DNA from: Gemmobacter lanyuensis
Lineage (GTDB): Bacteria; Pseudomonadota; Alphaproteobacteria; Rhodobacterales; Rhodobacteraceae
Direction of reading: 5' to 3'
Length of the DNA: 64,000 bases
NCBI RefSeq assembly: GCF_014652355.1
Contig: NZ_BMYQ01000007.1
Coordinates: forward strand, 124,001-188,000
A program made the translations under genes and the position numbers. The notes under the pieces are model-generated. The model had not been told where the DNA came from. It did not search any database and saw nothing but the letters and a program-made list of their open reading frames with translations. Shown here piece after piece: positions 18,208-27,099 of the stretch (the stretch's first letter is position 1; the number at the start of each line of letters is the position of its first letter).

Positions 18208-18268
18208 TTTCATCTTGGTAAAAATATCCCGGGGGTGAGGCCCGCAGGGCCGAGGGGGCAGCGCCCCC
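18208..18268 (-). repeat. Dispersed hairpin repeat, copy 1 (cobO-cobQ gap)
   Basis: Read on the minus strand: hairpin GGGGGC-GCT-GCCCCC (18254-18268), hairpin GGCCC-TGC-GGGCC (18239-18251), then CCCCCGGGATATTTTTACC and a tail AAGATGAAA. The same order of elements recurs at 24528 and in shortened form at 48631. It fills nearly all of the 82-base gap between cobO and cobQ, on their coding strand, and could work as a weak terminator or message-stability element. Confidence 0.75.
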
Positions 18269-18278
18269 TCTCTTCCCC

Positions 18279-18917
18279 TCAGAACTCGACGCCCTTCTGG
18301 CCCTTGATCCCCGACCGGAACGGATGCTTGACCAGTGTCATCTCGGTGACCAGATCCGCGATCTCGATCAACTCGTCCTTGGCATTGCGGCCGGTCAGGC
18401 AGACATGGGTCATCGCGGGCTTTTCATCGCGCAGGAAGGCCACGACCTCCTCGATCGGCAGATAGTCATAGCGCAGCGCGATATTGATCTCATCCAGCAG
18501 GACAAAGCGGATTTCCGGGTCGCGGATCAGCTCTTTCGCCTTTTCCCAACCCTTGCGGGCCATGGCGATATCACGCGCGCGGTCCTGCGTTTCCCAGGTA
18601 AAGCCTTCGCCCATGGCGTGGAACTGGCATAGGCCGCTGAAATGGCCCTCGATCAGTCGCCGTTCGCCGGTATCCCAGGCGCCCTTGATGAACTGCACCA
18701 CCGCGCAGGGCATCTCATGCGCGATGCAGCGCAGGATCATCCCGAACCCGGACGAGGATTTGCCTTTGCCCGCGCCGGTATGCACGATGATCAGGCCCTT
18801 CTCGCCCTCTTTCTTGGCCATGATCTTGTCGCGGGCGGCCTTCTTCTTGGCCATTTTCGCGGCATGACGGGCGAGGTCTTCGGCGCTTGCGCCGTCGGGC
18901 AGGGTGTCTTCGGTCAT
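18279..18917 (-). CDS. cobO: Cob(I)yrinic acid a,c-diamide adenosyltransferase CobO
   Basis: A 212-residue P-loop protein of the CobO/CobA(Salmonella)/BtuR family, which transfers the 5'-deoxyadenosyl group from ATP to Co(I) corrinoids. The unusual P-loop [15 protein letters not shown] is at about 45-59. The stretches [27 protein letters not shown] and [18 protein letters not shown] are family signatures. The charged N-terminal extension (residues 10-40, Lys/Ala rich) is common in alphaproteobacterial CobO. A GGAGACT ribosome site precedes the ATG at 18917. It provides the substrate of CobQ, the next gene. Confidence 0.96.
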   Translation of the reverse strand: MTEDTLPDGASAEDLARHAAKMAKKKAARDKIMAKKEGEKGLIIVHTGAGKGKSSSGFGMILRCIAHEMPCAVVQFIKGAWDTGERRLIEGHFSGLCQFHAMGEGFTWETQDRARDIAMARKGWEKAKELIRDPEIRFVLLDEINIALRYDYLPIEEVVAFLRDEKPAMTHVCLTGRNAKDELIEIADLVTEMTLVKHPFRSGIKGQKGVEF

Positions 18918-18983
18918 CGCAGTCTCCTCTGGCCTTCGGGTGTAGCCAATTCACCGCCCCTCGGAAAGACCGGGCGCGACATC

Positions 18984-19439
18984 CTAGGGCGCAAGTCCGC
19001 CCACCCGGATCGAGGCCCCGGCAATGACAAAGATCACCGCGACCAGCGTGATCGCCCGGATGTGCCAGCCAAGGGCGGGCAGGCTGCGGGCATCCAGCTG
19101 CGGGATCAGCACCAGCCGCGCATGCACCGCCAGCATCAGGGACGCCCCAAGGCAGCCGAGCTTCAGCGCAATCGCCCGCGACAGCGGGTCCGACAGATCG
19201 GCCCATTGCATCCAGTCGGGTTGCAGCCGCAGCGCAAGCCAAAGTCCCGTGACCACCTGGGCGCCAAAGGCGGGCAGGCCGATGGTCTCGAACGCGCCTT
19301 CAAAGGCCCGGATCGCCGCCACATCGCGGGCGCGCAGCGCCGCGGGCAGGATTCGCAGCGCCAGCACCAGATGGCCCCCCACCCAGATGCAGGCCCCGAT
19401 GAGATGGATCAGGATCAGCAGATAGCCCGGATCGGTCAT
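18984..19439 (-). CDS. Small CopD-like integral membrane protein
   Basis: A 151-residue protein with four predicted membrane helices (about 6-25, 50-72, 88-110, 125-146) and the opening LLILIHLIGACIWVGGHLVL, the helix and histidine pattern of CopD and related haem- or copper-associated membrane proteins. The ATG at 19439 was chosen because the upstream open frame crosses the riboswitch antisense and encodes no recognisable protein. It is upstream of cobO on the same strand, 66 bases away, and divergent from the B12-riboswitch operon. A link to cobalt or copper handling is possible but rests on position; the function is unknown. Confidence 0.7.
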   Translation of the reverse strand: MTDPGYLLILIHLIGACIWVGGHLVLALRILPAALRARDVAAIRAFEGAFETIGLPAFGAQVVTGLWLALRLQPDWMQWADLSDPLSRAIALKLGCLGASLMLAVHARLVLIPQLDARSLPALGWHIRAITLVAVIFVIAGASIRVGGLAP

Positions 19440-19561
19440 GTCACACTCCTTTGCGCCGCATCGGGCGCTGCTTGCGACCCCTGCCGGGGGCGATGTCGCA
19501 TCCCGGGCCTTCCATGCCGCGCGGCGTCCTTGACTCGGGGGGACAATCTGGCACAAGGCAG

Positions 19562-19735
19562 TCATGTTGGTTCCTGCCATGATGGCAGGCGAAGAGGGAA
19601 TGCGACAGCCCGTCACCGGGTCAAGCGCAGCCGCCCCCGCGACCGTGACCGGAGAGGCCGCATCGCCACTGGGTTCATCCCCGGGAAGGCGCGGCCGGGG
19701 GGAAACCCGCTCCGCAAGCCGGGAGACCTGCCAGC
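19562..19735 (+). ncRNA. Cobalamin (B12) riboswitch
   Basis: The segment carries the conserved blocks of an AdoCbl/MeCbl riboswitch in order: GGTTCCTGCC near 19569, AAGAGGGAA (19592-19600), AGCCGCCCCCGCGACCGT (about 19629-19646), GCCACTG (19664-19670), GGGAAGGC (19683-19690) and the B12 box AGCCGGGAGACCTGCC (19717-19732). It precedes the DUF1636-cobW-cobN operon. A downstream hairpin (GCGGA at 19753-19757 with TCCGC at 19766-19770) could be part of the expression platform. High cobalamin would be expected to shut off the operon. Confidence 0.92.
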
Positions 19736-19841
19736 ATGAGAACGACCAAGGGGCGGACGGGGTGTTCCGCGACCGGCAGAGATGGCTCCGCGCCATCCCT
19801 TCCGCGCATCATCCCGGCGCCCCGGCACCAAGGAACGATGC

Positions 19842-20237
19842 ATGGCCCGCGCCATTCTGCATGTCTGCACCACCTGCCGCCGTGAAGGCGCAGACCCCGA
19901 GGGCCCGCGCCCCGGCCATGTCCTGCATGCCGCGCTGGCGGCGGCAGGCGCGCCCGAAGGCGTGGAAATCCGCGCCGTCGAATGCCTTTCGGCCTGCAGC
20001 AACGGCTGTTCCGTCGCATTGTCGGCGCCCGGCAAATGGACCTATGTTTACGGGCGGCTCGATCCGGCGGATCACACCCCGGCGGTGCTGGAGGGCGCGG
20101 CGCGCTATGCCGCCTCGGCCGATGGTCTGGTGCCCTGGCGCGAAAGACCCGAGATTTTCCGCAAGCAATGTCTTGCGCGCATTCCCCCGCTTGATCTGAC
20201 CCCTTCCCTGAACCCCGTGGAGCCTGCCGATGTCTGA
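19842..20237 (+). CDS. DUF1636 putative metal-binding protein, cob-operon leader gene
   Basis: A 131-residue protein of the DUF1636 family, which recurs at the head of B12-regulated operons. It has a thioredoxin-like ferredoxin pattern: HVCTTCRREG near residue 6 and CLSACSNGCSVAL near 48, giving five closely spaced cysteines that could hold an iron-sulfur cluster or a metal ion. The ATG at 19842 has AGGAACG upstream and follows the riboswitch by about 105 bases. Its stop overlaps the cobW start by 8 bases. A role in cobalt handling with CobW is plausible; no reaction is established. Confidence 0.82.
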   Translation: MARAILHVCTTCRREGADPEGPRPGHVLHAALAAAGAPEGVEIRAVECLSACSNGCSVALSAPGKWTYVYGRLDPADHTPAVLEGAARYAASADGLVPWRERPEIFRKQCLARIPPLDLTPSLNPVEPADV

Positions 20238-21264
20238 CCTGTCCAAGATCCCCGTCACCGTCATCACGGGCTTCCTCGGCTCGGGCAAGACCACGCTCAT
20301 CCGGCACCTCATGGCCAATCCGCAGGGCAAGCGCCTGGCGGTTCTGGTCAATGAATTTGGCACCGTGGGCGTGGATGGCGATATCCTGAAATCCTGCGCC
20401 GATGAAAACTGCCCGGTGGAAAACATCGTGGAACTGGCCAATGGCTGCATCTGCTGCACCGTGGCCGATGATTTCATCCCTACGATCGAGGCGCTGATGG
20501 CCCTGCCGCAGAAGCCCGACCATATCCTGATCGAAACCTCGGGGTTGGCGCTGCCCAAGCCCTTGCTCAAGGCCTTTGACTGGCCGGCGATCCGGTCGAA
20601 GATCACCGTCGATGGCGTGGTCGCGCTGGCCGATGCCGAGGCCGTGGCGGCCGGCCGCTTTGCCCCCGATGTAGACGCGGTGCAGGCCCAGCGTGAGGCC
20701 GATGACAGCATCGACCACGAAACCCCCCTGTCCGAGGTGTTCGAGGATCAGATCGCCTGCGCCGATATCGTGCTGCTGACGAAATCCGATCTGGCCGGTG
20801 AGGCGGGTCTGGCTGCTGCCAAGGCGGTGATCGAGGCCGAAGCCCCGCGTAAGCTGCCGATCCTGTCGATTGCCGAAGGCGTCGTTGACCCGCGCGTCGT
20901 GCTGGGCCTGAATGCCGCCGCCGAAGATGATCTGGCCGCCCGTCCCAGCCATCACGATGGCCATGACGACCACGAACATGATGACTTCGACACCATCGTC
21001 GTTGAAATGGGCGAAGTGGCTGACCCCGAGGCCCTGCAAGAGGCGATCAAGCGCTTGGCCCGCGAACAGGATATCCTGCGCGTGAAAGGCTATGTCGCCG
21101 TTGCAGGCAAGCCGATGCGGATGCTGGTGCAGGCCGTGGGCGAACGTGTCCGCGCGCAATATGACCGCCCTTGGGGCGATGCGCCGCGGGCGACCAAGCT
21201 CGTCGTGATCGCCGAACATGACAACGTCGACGAAGCGGCCATCCGCGCGGTGCTGGGGGCCTGA
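20230..21264 (+). CDS. cobW: CobW, P-loop GTPase metallochaperone for cobalt
   Basis: A 344-residue G3E-family GTPase. Walker A is GFLGSGKT (14-21), the metal-binding CxCC motif is NGCICCTV (Cys73, Cys75, Cys76), and the base-specificity motif is LLTKSDL. A histidine- and aspartate-rich stretch (SHHDGHDDHEHDD, about 238-250) precedes the C-terminal CobW domain. CobW is thought to supply Co(II) to the CobNST chelatase, and its gene directly precedes cobN, which fits. It overlaps the DUF1636 gene by 8 bases. Confidence 0.95.
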   Translation: MSDLSKIPVTVITGFLGSGKTTLIRHLMANPQGKRLAVLVNEFGTVGVDGDILKSCADENCPVENIVELANGCICCTVADDFIPTIEALMALPQKPDHILIETSGLALPKPLLKAFDWPAIRSKITVDGVVALADAEAVAAGRFAPDVDAVQAQREADDSIDHETPLSEVFEDQIACADIVLLTKSDLAGEAGLAAAKAVIEAEAPRKLPILSIAEGVVDPRVVLGLNAAAEDDLAARPSHHDGHDDHEHDDFDTIVVEMGEVADPEALQEAIKRLAREQDILRVKGYVAVAGKPMRMLVQAVGERVRAQYDRPWGDAPRATKLVVIAEHDNVDEAAIRAVLGA

Positions 21265-21268
21265 TCCG

Positions 21269-24200
21269 GTGCATGTCGTCTTCCGCGAAAGCCACGGGCT
21301 CGAGGAAACGGATACCCCGTTCGACCTGGGGCAAACCCCGGCCGATCTGGTGGTTCTGTCCTTCTCGGACAGTGATCTGGGGGCTTTCGCGGCGGGATGG
21401 CATCGGGGGCAAGGCAAGCTGCCGGGGCTGAGGCTCGCCAATCTGGTGGCGCTGCGGCATCCGCTGTCGGTCGATACCTATGTCGAACAGACGCTGTCCG
21501 GCGCCAAGGGCATCCTGATCCGGCTGATCGGGGGGGAAAGCTATTGGGCCTATGGTCTGGCTTCGGTGCAGGATCTCTGTCGGCGGCAGGGCATCGCGCT
21601 GGCGGTGCTGCCCGCCGACGGGCGGCCGGATACGCGGTTGGACGAGCTTTCCACGCTGCCGGTCGGTACGCTGCGGCGGTTGGCCACGCTGTGTGATGCG
21701 GGTGGGGCGGTGGCGGCGCAGGCCGCGCTCGCACAGTTGGCACTGGCGGCGGGCCTTTATGCTGGGCCGGTTCCGGGCGACAAGACTGTCCCAGATTGTG
21801 GCTGGTATGATCCCGCGCGGGGCGTGGTGCCCGCGCCGGAGGGCGACGGGCCGCTGATCGCGGTGACCTTCTACCGCAGCTATCTGACCTCGGCCGACAC
21901 CGATGCAATTGATGCGCTGATCCTTGCCGCGCGGGAACGCGGCTTCCGTGCCTATGGCCTTTTTGCGCCGTCGCTGAAAGGCCCGGCCGCCCTTGCCGTG
22001 GCCGAGGCGCTGCGCGCGGCGGACCCCGTCGCCATCGTCAATGCCACCGCCTTTTCCGCCAAGGGCGAGGCGGGGGTTTCTCCCCTGGATGCCACGGGTT
22101 GTCCCGTCTGGCAGGTCGCGCTGTCGACCGCGCGGCGCAAGGAATGGGCAGTGGCCGAGCGTGGCCTGTCGCCCGCAGATCTTGCCATGCATGTCGTGCT
22201 GCCCGAGGTGGACGGGCGTCTTTTCGCAGGCGTCGTCAGCTTCAAACAGCCGTTGCCGCGCGACCCTGATCTGCAGTTTTCGCGCTTTGCCCATCGGGCC
22301 GATGCCGACCGGATCGCGGCAGTGATGGACCGGGTCGCCGCACGCCATGCGCTGGGTCAGACACCGGCGCCTGCGCGCAAACTTGCGCTGATCCTTTCGA
22401 CCTATCCGGGCAAGGACTACAACCTTGCCCATGCAGTGGGTCTGGATGCGCTGGCCTCGACCGAGGCGATCCTGGCGCGTCTGGCGCAGGCAGGCTATGC
22501 GGTGACGGCGGGCGAGGGGCTGGGCCGGGCGCTGGAAACTGAAACGATCCGCTGGCCGCTGGCCGCCTATCATGCCGCGCTGGAGGCCCTGCCGCAGGAT
22601 CTGCGCGATCGTCTGCACGCCGCATGGGGCGCTGCCGAGACAGACCCCGATTGCCGCGAGGGCGCCTTCCACTTCCGCGCGCTGCGGCGCGGGGCGGCGA
22701 TTGTGGCGCTGCAACCCGAACGGGGCGAGGCGCAGACGCGCGATGACGACTACCACGATCTGACCCGCACACCCCGCCATGCCTATGTGGCCTTCTACCT
22801 CTGGCTGCGGGCCGAGGGGCTGTCGGCGCTGATCCATATTGGCGCGCATGGCACGCTGGAATGGCTGCCGGGCAAGGCCGTGGCCCTCTCTGCTGTCTGC
22901 TGGCCCGAGGCGCTGATCGGCGCGACGCCGGTGCTTTACCCCTTCATCGTCAACGACCCCGGCGAGGCCGCGCAGGCCAAGCGCCGGATTGGCGCGCTGA
23001 CCATCGGGCATATGCCGCCGCCGCTTGTGGCCTCGGCCACGCCCGCGAACATGACGCGGCTTGAGCGGCTGCTGGACGAATATTCCACCGCCGACGGGCT
23101 GGACCCGGCACGGCGCGACCGCCTGATCGCGCAGGTGCGGGAAGAGGCGCAGGCCGTGGGCGTCGAGGCCGATCTGGGCATTCCGTCCGACGCCTCGGCC
23201 GCCGAGGCGATCACCCGGATTGACCGTTTCGTCTGCGACATCAAGGAAAGCCAATATGGCGCGGGCCTGCATGTCTTCGGCGCGGCAAGCGGCGAGATGG
23301 AGGGGCTGCTGGATGCGCTTGAGGCGCGCCATGTCGCGCCCGGGCCTTCGGGGTCGCCCTATCGCGGGCGGACGGATGTGTTGCCGACGGGGCGGAACCT
23401 CTTTGCCGTCGATCCCCGCGCTGTGCCGACGCGCTCGGCCTTTGCCCAAGGTGTGAAACTGGCGGAAGAGCTGGTCCGGCGGCACCTGCAGGATCAGGGC
23501 GATTATCCGCGCGCGCTGGTGGTCGATCTCTGGGGGTCGGCCACGATGCGGACGGCGGGCGAGGAGTTCGCCATGGCGCTGCATCTGGCGGGGCTATCGC
23601 CCGTCTGGGATGCCGGGACCGAGCGGGTGAGCGGGTTCGAGATTGTGCCGCTGGCGCTGTTGGGGCGGCCGCGGGTGGATGTGACGTTGCGGGTTTCGGG
23701 CCTTTTCCGCGACGTGTTTCCGGGTCTGGCGCAGCTCTTTGAGGCGGCGGCGCAGGCCCTGGCGCAGCGCGAGGAAGATGCCGCCGACAATCCCTATCTG
23801 GCGGCAAGCCCGCGCGTCTTTGGCCCGAAGCCCGGCCTTTACGGCATGGGCATGGGCGCCGCGCTGGAGGATTATTCGGCCGAAGGTCGCGCCGCTGCGG
23901 GTGAGGCCTGGCTGGCGGCAAGCGAATGGGCGATTGACGCCAAGGGCGAGGCGCAACCTGCCCGCGCGGCACTGGAGGCGCGGGTGCGCGCGGCCGACGG
24001 ATTTGCCCATGTGCAGGATCTGGCGGAAAGCGATGTGCTGCTCGCGTCAGACTATGCCGCGCATGAGGGGGGCTTTGCCGCTGCGGTCGCGCGGCTGGGG
24101 GGGCAGGCGCCCGCGCTTTACCACCTGGACAGCACGCGACCCGACCGCCCGCAGGCGCGCACGCTGAGTGAGGAGATCGCGCGGGTGGTGCGGGCGCGCG

Positions 24201-24499
24201 CGGCCAACCCAGATTGGGCGACGGCCATGATGGCGCATGGCTTCCGCGGTGGCGCCGAGATTGCGGCGACGATGGATCATCTGGCGGCCTTTGCCCATCT
24301 GACGCGGGCGGTTCCGGCGCATCTGATTGATCTCTATCACGAGGCGACGCTGGGGCGCGAAGATCTTGTGGCTTTTCTGGAAGCTGCCAATCCGCAGGCC
24401 CTGCAGGCGCTGCGCGACCGGTTTCGTGCGCTGCATGAGGCGGGGCTGTGGGTGACGCGGCGCAATTCGATCAGGGCCATGCTGGAGATGCAGGAATGA
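21269..24499 (+). CDS. cobN: Cobaltochelatase subunit CobN
   Basis: A 1076-residue large subunit of the aerobic ATP-dependent cobaltochelatase, related to magnesium chelatase BchH. It binds hydrogenobyrinic acid a,c-diamide and inserts cobalt together with CobS and CobT, whose genes are not in the window. Recognisable blocks are FYRSYLTSADTD, STYPGKDYNLAHAVGLD, HIGAHGTLEWLPGKAVAL and GRNLFAVDPRAVPTRSA. The start is taken as GTG at 21269, 4 bases after the cobW stop, giving HVVFRESHG; no in-frame ATG is near. The stop is shared in an ATGA with the cobG start. Confidence 0.95.
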   Translation: MHVVFRESHGLEETDTPFDLGQTPADLVVLSFSDSDLGAFAAGWHRGQGKLPGLRLANLVALRHPLSVDTYVEQTLSGAKGILIRLIGGESYWAYGLASVQDLCRRQGIALAVLPADGRPDTRLDELSTLPVGTLRRLATLCDAGGAVAAQAALAQLALAAGLYAGPVPGDKTVPDCGWYDPARGVVPAPEGDGPLIAVTFYRSYLTSADTDAIDALILAARERGFRAYGLFAPSLKGPAALAVAEALRAADPVAIVNATAFSAKGEAGVSPLDATGCPVWQVALSTARRKEWAVAERGLSPADLAMHVVLPEVDGRLFAGVVSFKQPLPRDPDLQFSRFAHRADADRIAAVMDRVAARHALGQTPAPARKLALILSTYPGKDYNLAHAVGLDALASTEAILARLAQAGYAVTAGEGLGRALETETIRWPLAAYHAALEALPQDLRDRLHAAWGAAETDPDCREGAFHFRALRRGAAIVALQPERGEAQTRDDDYHDLTRTPRHAYVAFYLWLRAEGLSALIHIGAHGTLEWLPGKAVALSAVCWPEALIGATPVLYPFIVNDPGEAAQAKRRIGALTIGHMPPPLVASATPANMTRLERLLDEYSTADGLDPARRDRLIAQVREEAQAVGVEADLGIPSDASAAEAITRIDRFVCDIKESQYGAGLHVFGAASGEMEGLLDALEARHVAPGPSGSPYRGRTDVLPTGRNLFAVDPRAVPTRSAFAQGVKLAEELVRRHLQDQGDYPRALVVDLWGSATMRTAGEEFAMALHLAGLSPVWDAGTERVSGFEIVPLALLGRPRVDVTLRVSGLFRDVFPGLAQLFEAAAQALAQREEDAADNPYLAASPRVFGPKPGLYGMGMGAALEDYSAEGRAAAGEAWLAASEWAIDAKGEAQPARAALEARVRAADGFAHVQDLAESDVLLASDYAAHEGGFAAAVARLGGQAPALYHLDSTRPDRPQARTLSEEIARVVRARAANPDWATAMMAHGFRGGAEIAATMDHLAAFAHLTRAVPAHLIDLYHEATLGREDLVAFLEAANPQALQALRDRFRALHEAGLWVTRRNSIRAMLEMQE

Positions 24500-25737
24500 C
24501 CGGGCAGCACGGGATGGCCAGCGGGGAGGGGGGGCTGTCTGCCCCCCACGAGGCCTGCGGCCTCTCCCCCCGAGGATATTTGGGCCAAGATGAAAAGGCG
24601 CCGGTGGTGCAGGGGTGGTGCCCCGGTGCCTTGCGGCCGATGATGTCGGGCGATGGTCTGGTTGTGCGGGTGCGGCCGCGGCTGGGGCGGTTGCGTGCCG
24701 ATCAGGCGCGGGGGATCGCGCAGCTGGCGGCGGTATATGGCAATGGACTGATCGATCTTTCCGCGCGGGCCAATGTGCAGATGCGGGGTGTGACCGAGGC
24801 GGGCCATGCGGCGCTGATCGCGGGGTTGCGGGCGCTGGATCTGGTCGATGAGACGGTGGCGCAGGAGACGCGGCGCAATATCATCGTGCAGCCCTTTGCG
24901 GTGGAGGGCGATGAGACGCTGCGGATTGCGGCTGATCTTGCGGCGCGTCTGGCGCAGGCGGATGCGCCCGAGCTGCCCGGCAAGTTCGGCTTTGCGGTGG
25001 ACGCAGGGCCGGTTCGGGTGCTGGAGGGCACGGCCTGCGACATCCGGATCGAGCGTCATGATGATGCGCTGTGGGTGCGCCCGGATGGGACGCGGCTTGG
25101 TGTGCGGGTGGGAGCCGATGAGGCCGCTGCGGCGGCCGTTGATCTGGCGCGCTGGTTCCTGGAAATGGGTGGCGTGCGCGACGGGCGCGGTCGCATGGCG
25201 GCGCTGATGGCGCGGCAGGGGGTGGTTTTGCCTTTTGCGGCCACTGGCCTGCCTGACGCCCCGGCCGTGCCTGCGCCTGCGCCGGGGCCTTGTGCGGGGG
25301 GCTGGCTGGTCGCGTTCGAATTTGGCCAGATGCAGGCAGAGACCCTGGCGACGCTGGCCGATCTGGGGGATTTGCGCGTCACGCCCTGGCGGATGCTGCT
25401 GGTCGAGGGGGCAGGGCAAGCGCCCGCACTGCCCGGCGTGATCACCAACCCCGCCGATCCGATGCTACGTGTGGTGGCCTGTACGGGCGCGCCGGGCTGT
25501 GTGCAGGCGCGGGCCGCGACACGGCCGCTTGCGCGTGCGCTGGCCCCCCATCTTGACCGCCCCCTGCATGTTTCGGGCTGTGCCAAGGGCTGCGCCCATC
25601 CGACTGCCGCCGATCTGACGCTGACTGCCACATCGGGGGGCTTTGCCCTGATCCGAGGGGGGACCGCTGCGGATGCCCCCCTTTCCCTTCATTCCGAGGC
25701 TGCGCTGATCGCCCGGCCCTCCTTGCTGACCGAGTAG
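24496..25737 (+). CDS. cobG: Precorrin-3B synthase CobG
   Basis: A 413-residue sulfite/nitrite-reductase-like monooxygenase that makes precorrin-3B using O2, the marker of the aerobic B12 route. The ferredoxin-like domain starts at VVQGWCPGALRPM; the iron-sulfur ligands are in CTGAPGC and VSGCAKGCAHPT near the C-terminus. The start at ATG 24496 overlaps the cobN stop (ATGA). However, residues 11-35 or so are encoded by a dispersed hairpin repeat (24528-24594) and have no counterpart in the family as I know it. An alternative GTG at 24604, six bases after AAAAGG, would leave the repeat intergenic and give 377 residues. Confidence 0.92.
   Translation: MTGQHGMASGEGGLSAPHEACGLSPRGYLGQDEKAPVVQGWCPGALRPMMSGDGLVVRVRPRLGRLRADQARGIAQLAAVYGNGLIDLSARANVQMRGVTEAGHAALIAGLRALDLVDETVAQETRRNIIVQPFAVEGDETLRIAADLAARLAQADAPELPGKFGFAVDAGPVRVLEGTACDIRIERHDDALWVRPDGTRLGVRVGADEAAAAAVDLARWFLEMGGVRDGRGRMAALMARQGVVLPFAATGLPDAPAVPAPAPGPCAGGWLVAFEFGQMQAETLATLADLGDLRVTPWRMLLVEGAGQAPALPGVITNPADPMLRVVACTGAPGCVQARAATRPLARALAPHLDRPLHVSGCAKGCAHPTAADLTLTATSGGFALIRGGTAADAPLSLHSEAALIARPSLLTE
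24528..24594 (+). repeat. Dispersed hairpin repeat, copy 2 (cobN-cobG junction)
   Basis: Hairpin GGGGGGC-TGTCT-GCCCCCC (24529-24547), hairpin GAGGCC-TGC-GGCCTC (24550-24564), then CCCCCCGAGGATATTT and a tail CCAAGATGAAAA. The same elements appear in copy 1 in the same order. It lies on the coding strand of cobN-cobG and is open in the cobG frame. Confidence 0.75.
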
Positions 25738-25740
25738 ACC

Positions 25741-26370
25741 ATGCCCCATCTTTACGAAACCGACGGCGCCACCATCTATGTCAACTCCTTCGCCACGATC
25801 CGGGCCGAGGCCGATCTGGCGCGGTTCACCCCCGAAGAAGAGGTCGTCGTCGTCCGCATGATCCATGCGGCGGGCATGGTGGGGCTGGAAAAATTCGTCC
25901 GTTTCACCCCCGGCATGGCGATTGCCGCGCGGGCTGCACTTGAGGCCGGGGCACCGATCCTGTGCGATGCGCGGATGGTGAGCGAGGGGATCACCCGCAC
26001 GCGTCTGCCCGCCGGGAATGAGATCATCTGCACGCTGCATGACCCGGCTGTGCCGGAGATGGCGCGCGCCATGGGCAATACGCGCAGCGCCGCCGCGCTG
26101 GAGCTGTGGCGGCCCCATCTGGCGGGTGCGGTCGTGGCGATCGGCAATGCGCCGACGGCGCTTTTCCATCTGCTGAACATGCTGGAAGACCCCGCTTGCC
26201 CGCGCCCTGCCGCGATTATCGGCTGTCCTGTCGGTTTCATCGGCGCGGCGGAATCGAAAGAGGCGCTGATGCAGGACAAACCCTGCCCGGCCGTGATCGT
26301 CGAGGGCCGCCTTGGCGGCTCTGCGATCACCGTGGCGGCGGTCAATGCGCTTGCCAGCCGGAAGGAGTAA
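25741..26370 (+). CDS. cobH: Precorrin-8X methylmutase CobH
   Basis: A 209-residue enzyme that moves the C-11 methyl group to C-12, giving hydrogenobyrinic acid. The family catalytic histidine is in MIHAAGMVGLEKFVRF, and IGNAPTALFHLL and GCPVGFIGAAESKEAL are strongly conserved blocks. The ATG follows the cobG stop by 3 bases, and cobI begins 3 bases after its stop. Full length for the family. Confidence 0.97.
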   Translation: MPHLYETDGATIYVNSFATIRAEADLARFTPEEEVVVVRMIHAAGMVGLEKFVRFTPGMAIAARAALEAGAPILCDARMVSEGITRTRLPAGNEIICTLHDPAVPEMARAMGNTRSAAALELWRPHLAGAVVAIGNAPTALFHLLNMLEDPACPRPAAIIGCPVGFIGAAESKEALMQDKPCPAVIVEGRLGGSAITVAAVNALASRKE

Positions 26371-26373
26371 CCC

Positions 26374-27099
26374 ATGGCCCGCATCCTTTGTGCAGGCTTG
26401 GGTCCGGGTGACCCGGACCTGATCTCGATCCGGTCGGACCGGGCCGTCCGGGGGGCGACGCAGGTCGCCTATTTCCGCAAGGCGGGGCGGCGCGGTCAGG
26501 CGCGCGCCATCGTTGAGGGGATGCTGCGCCCCGATGCCCTTGAACTTGCAATGGAATATCCGGTCACGACCGAGCTGCCCTTTGACAGCCCGGAATACAA
26601 TGACGCGCTGGCGCGGTTCTATGACGACTGGGCCGAACGGCTCGCGGCGCTGCCGGGCGAGGTGGTGGTGCTGTGCGAAGGGGACCCGTTCTTCTACGGC
26701 AGTTTCATGCATCTTTACGCCCGCCTGCGCGGGCGGGTGGAGATCGAGGTCATCCCCGGCATCACCGGCATGGCGGGCTGCTGGCACGCGACGGGCACGC
26801 CCATCACCTGGGGGGATGATGTGCTCTCGGTGCTGATGGGCACGCTGCCCGAGGCGGATCTGGTCAGCCATATGCGCGGGGCCGATGCGCTGGCGATCAT
26901 GAAGACCGGGCGCAACCTGCCCAAGGTGCGCCGGGCGCTGGAAACGGCGGGGCGTCTGGACGATGCTTGGCTGATCGAACGTGGCACCATGCCGGGGCAG
27001 CGCGTCGCGCGGCTGGCCGAGGTGGATGCCGAGGATTGCCCTTATTTCGCGATTGTCATCGTGCATGGGCATGGCCGTCGGCCGGAGGTGCATCAATGA
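26374..27099 (+). CDS. cobI: Precorrin-2 C20-methyltransferase CobI
   Basis: A 241-residue SAM-dependent tetrapyrrole methylase that makes precorrin-3A. The N-terminal glycine-rich motif is AGLGPGDPDLIS; CEGDPFFYGSFMHLY and VIPGITGMAGCW are the conserved active-site blocks, and LAIMKTGRNLPKV is typical of CobI/CbiL. Its stop overlaps the cobJ start in ATGA. Confidence 0.96.
   Translation: MARILCAGLGPGDPDLISIRSDRAVRGATQVAYFRKAGRRGQARAIVEGMLRPDALELAMEYPVTTELPFDSPEYNDALARFYDDWAERLAALPGEVVVLCEGDPFFYGSFMHLYARLRGRVEIEVIPGITGMAGCWHATGTPITWGDDVLSVLMGTLPEADLVSHMRGADALAIMKTGRNLPKVRRALETAGRLDDAWLIERGTMPGQRVARLAEVDAEDCPYFAIVIVHGHGRRPEVHQ

Noticed and set aside
18984-19796. A longer version of the CopD-like gene starting near 19796
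   Set aside because: The extra part runs antisense through the B12 riboswitch and encodes no membrane or domain signal; the ATG at 19439 gives the natural membrane protein start.
21047-23584. An 845-codon open frame on the minus strand
   Set aside because: It is antisense to cobN and shows only the Arg/Gln/Pro-rich composition of a shadow frame.
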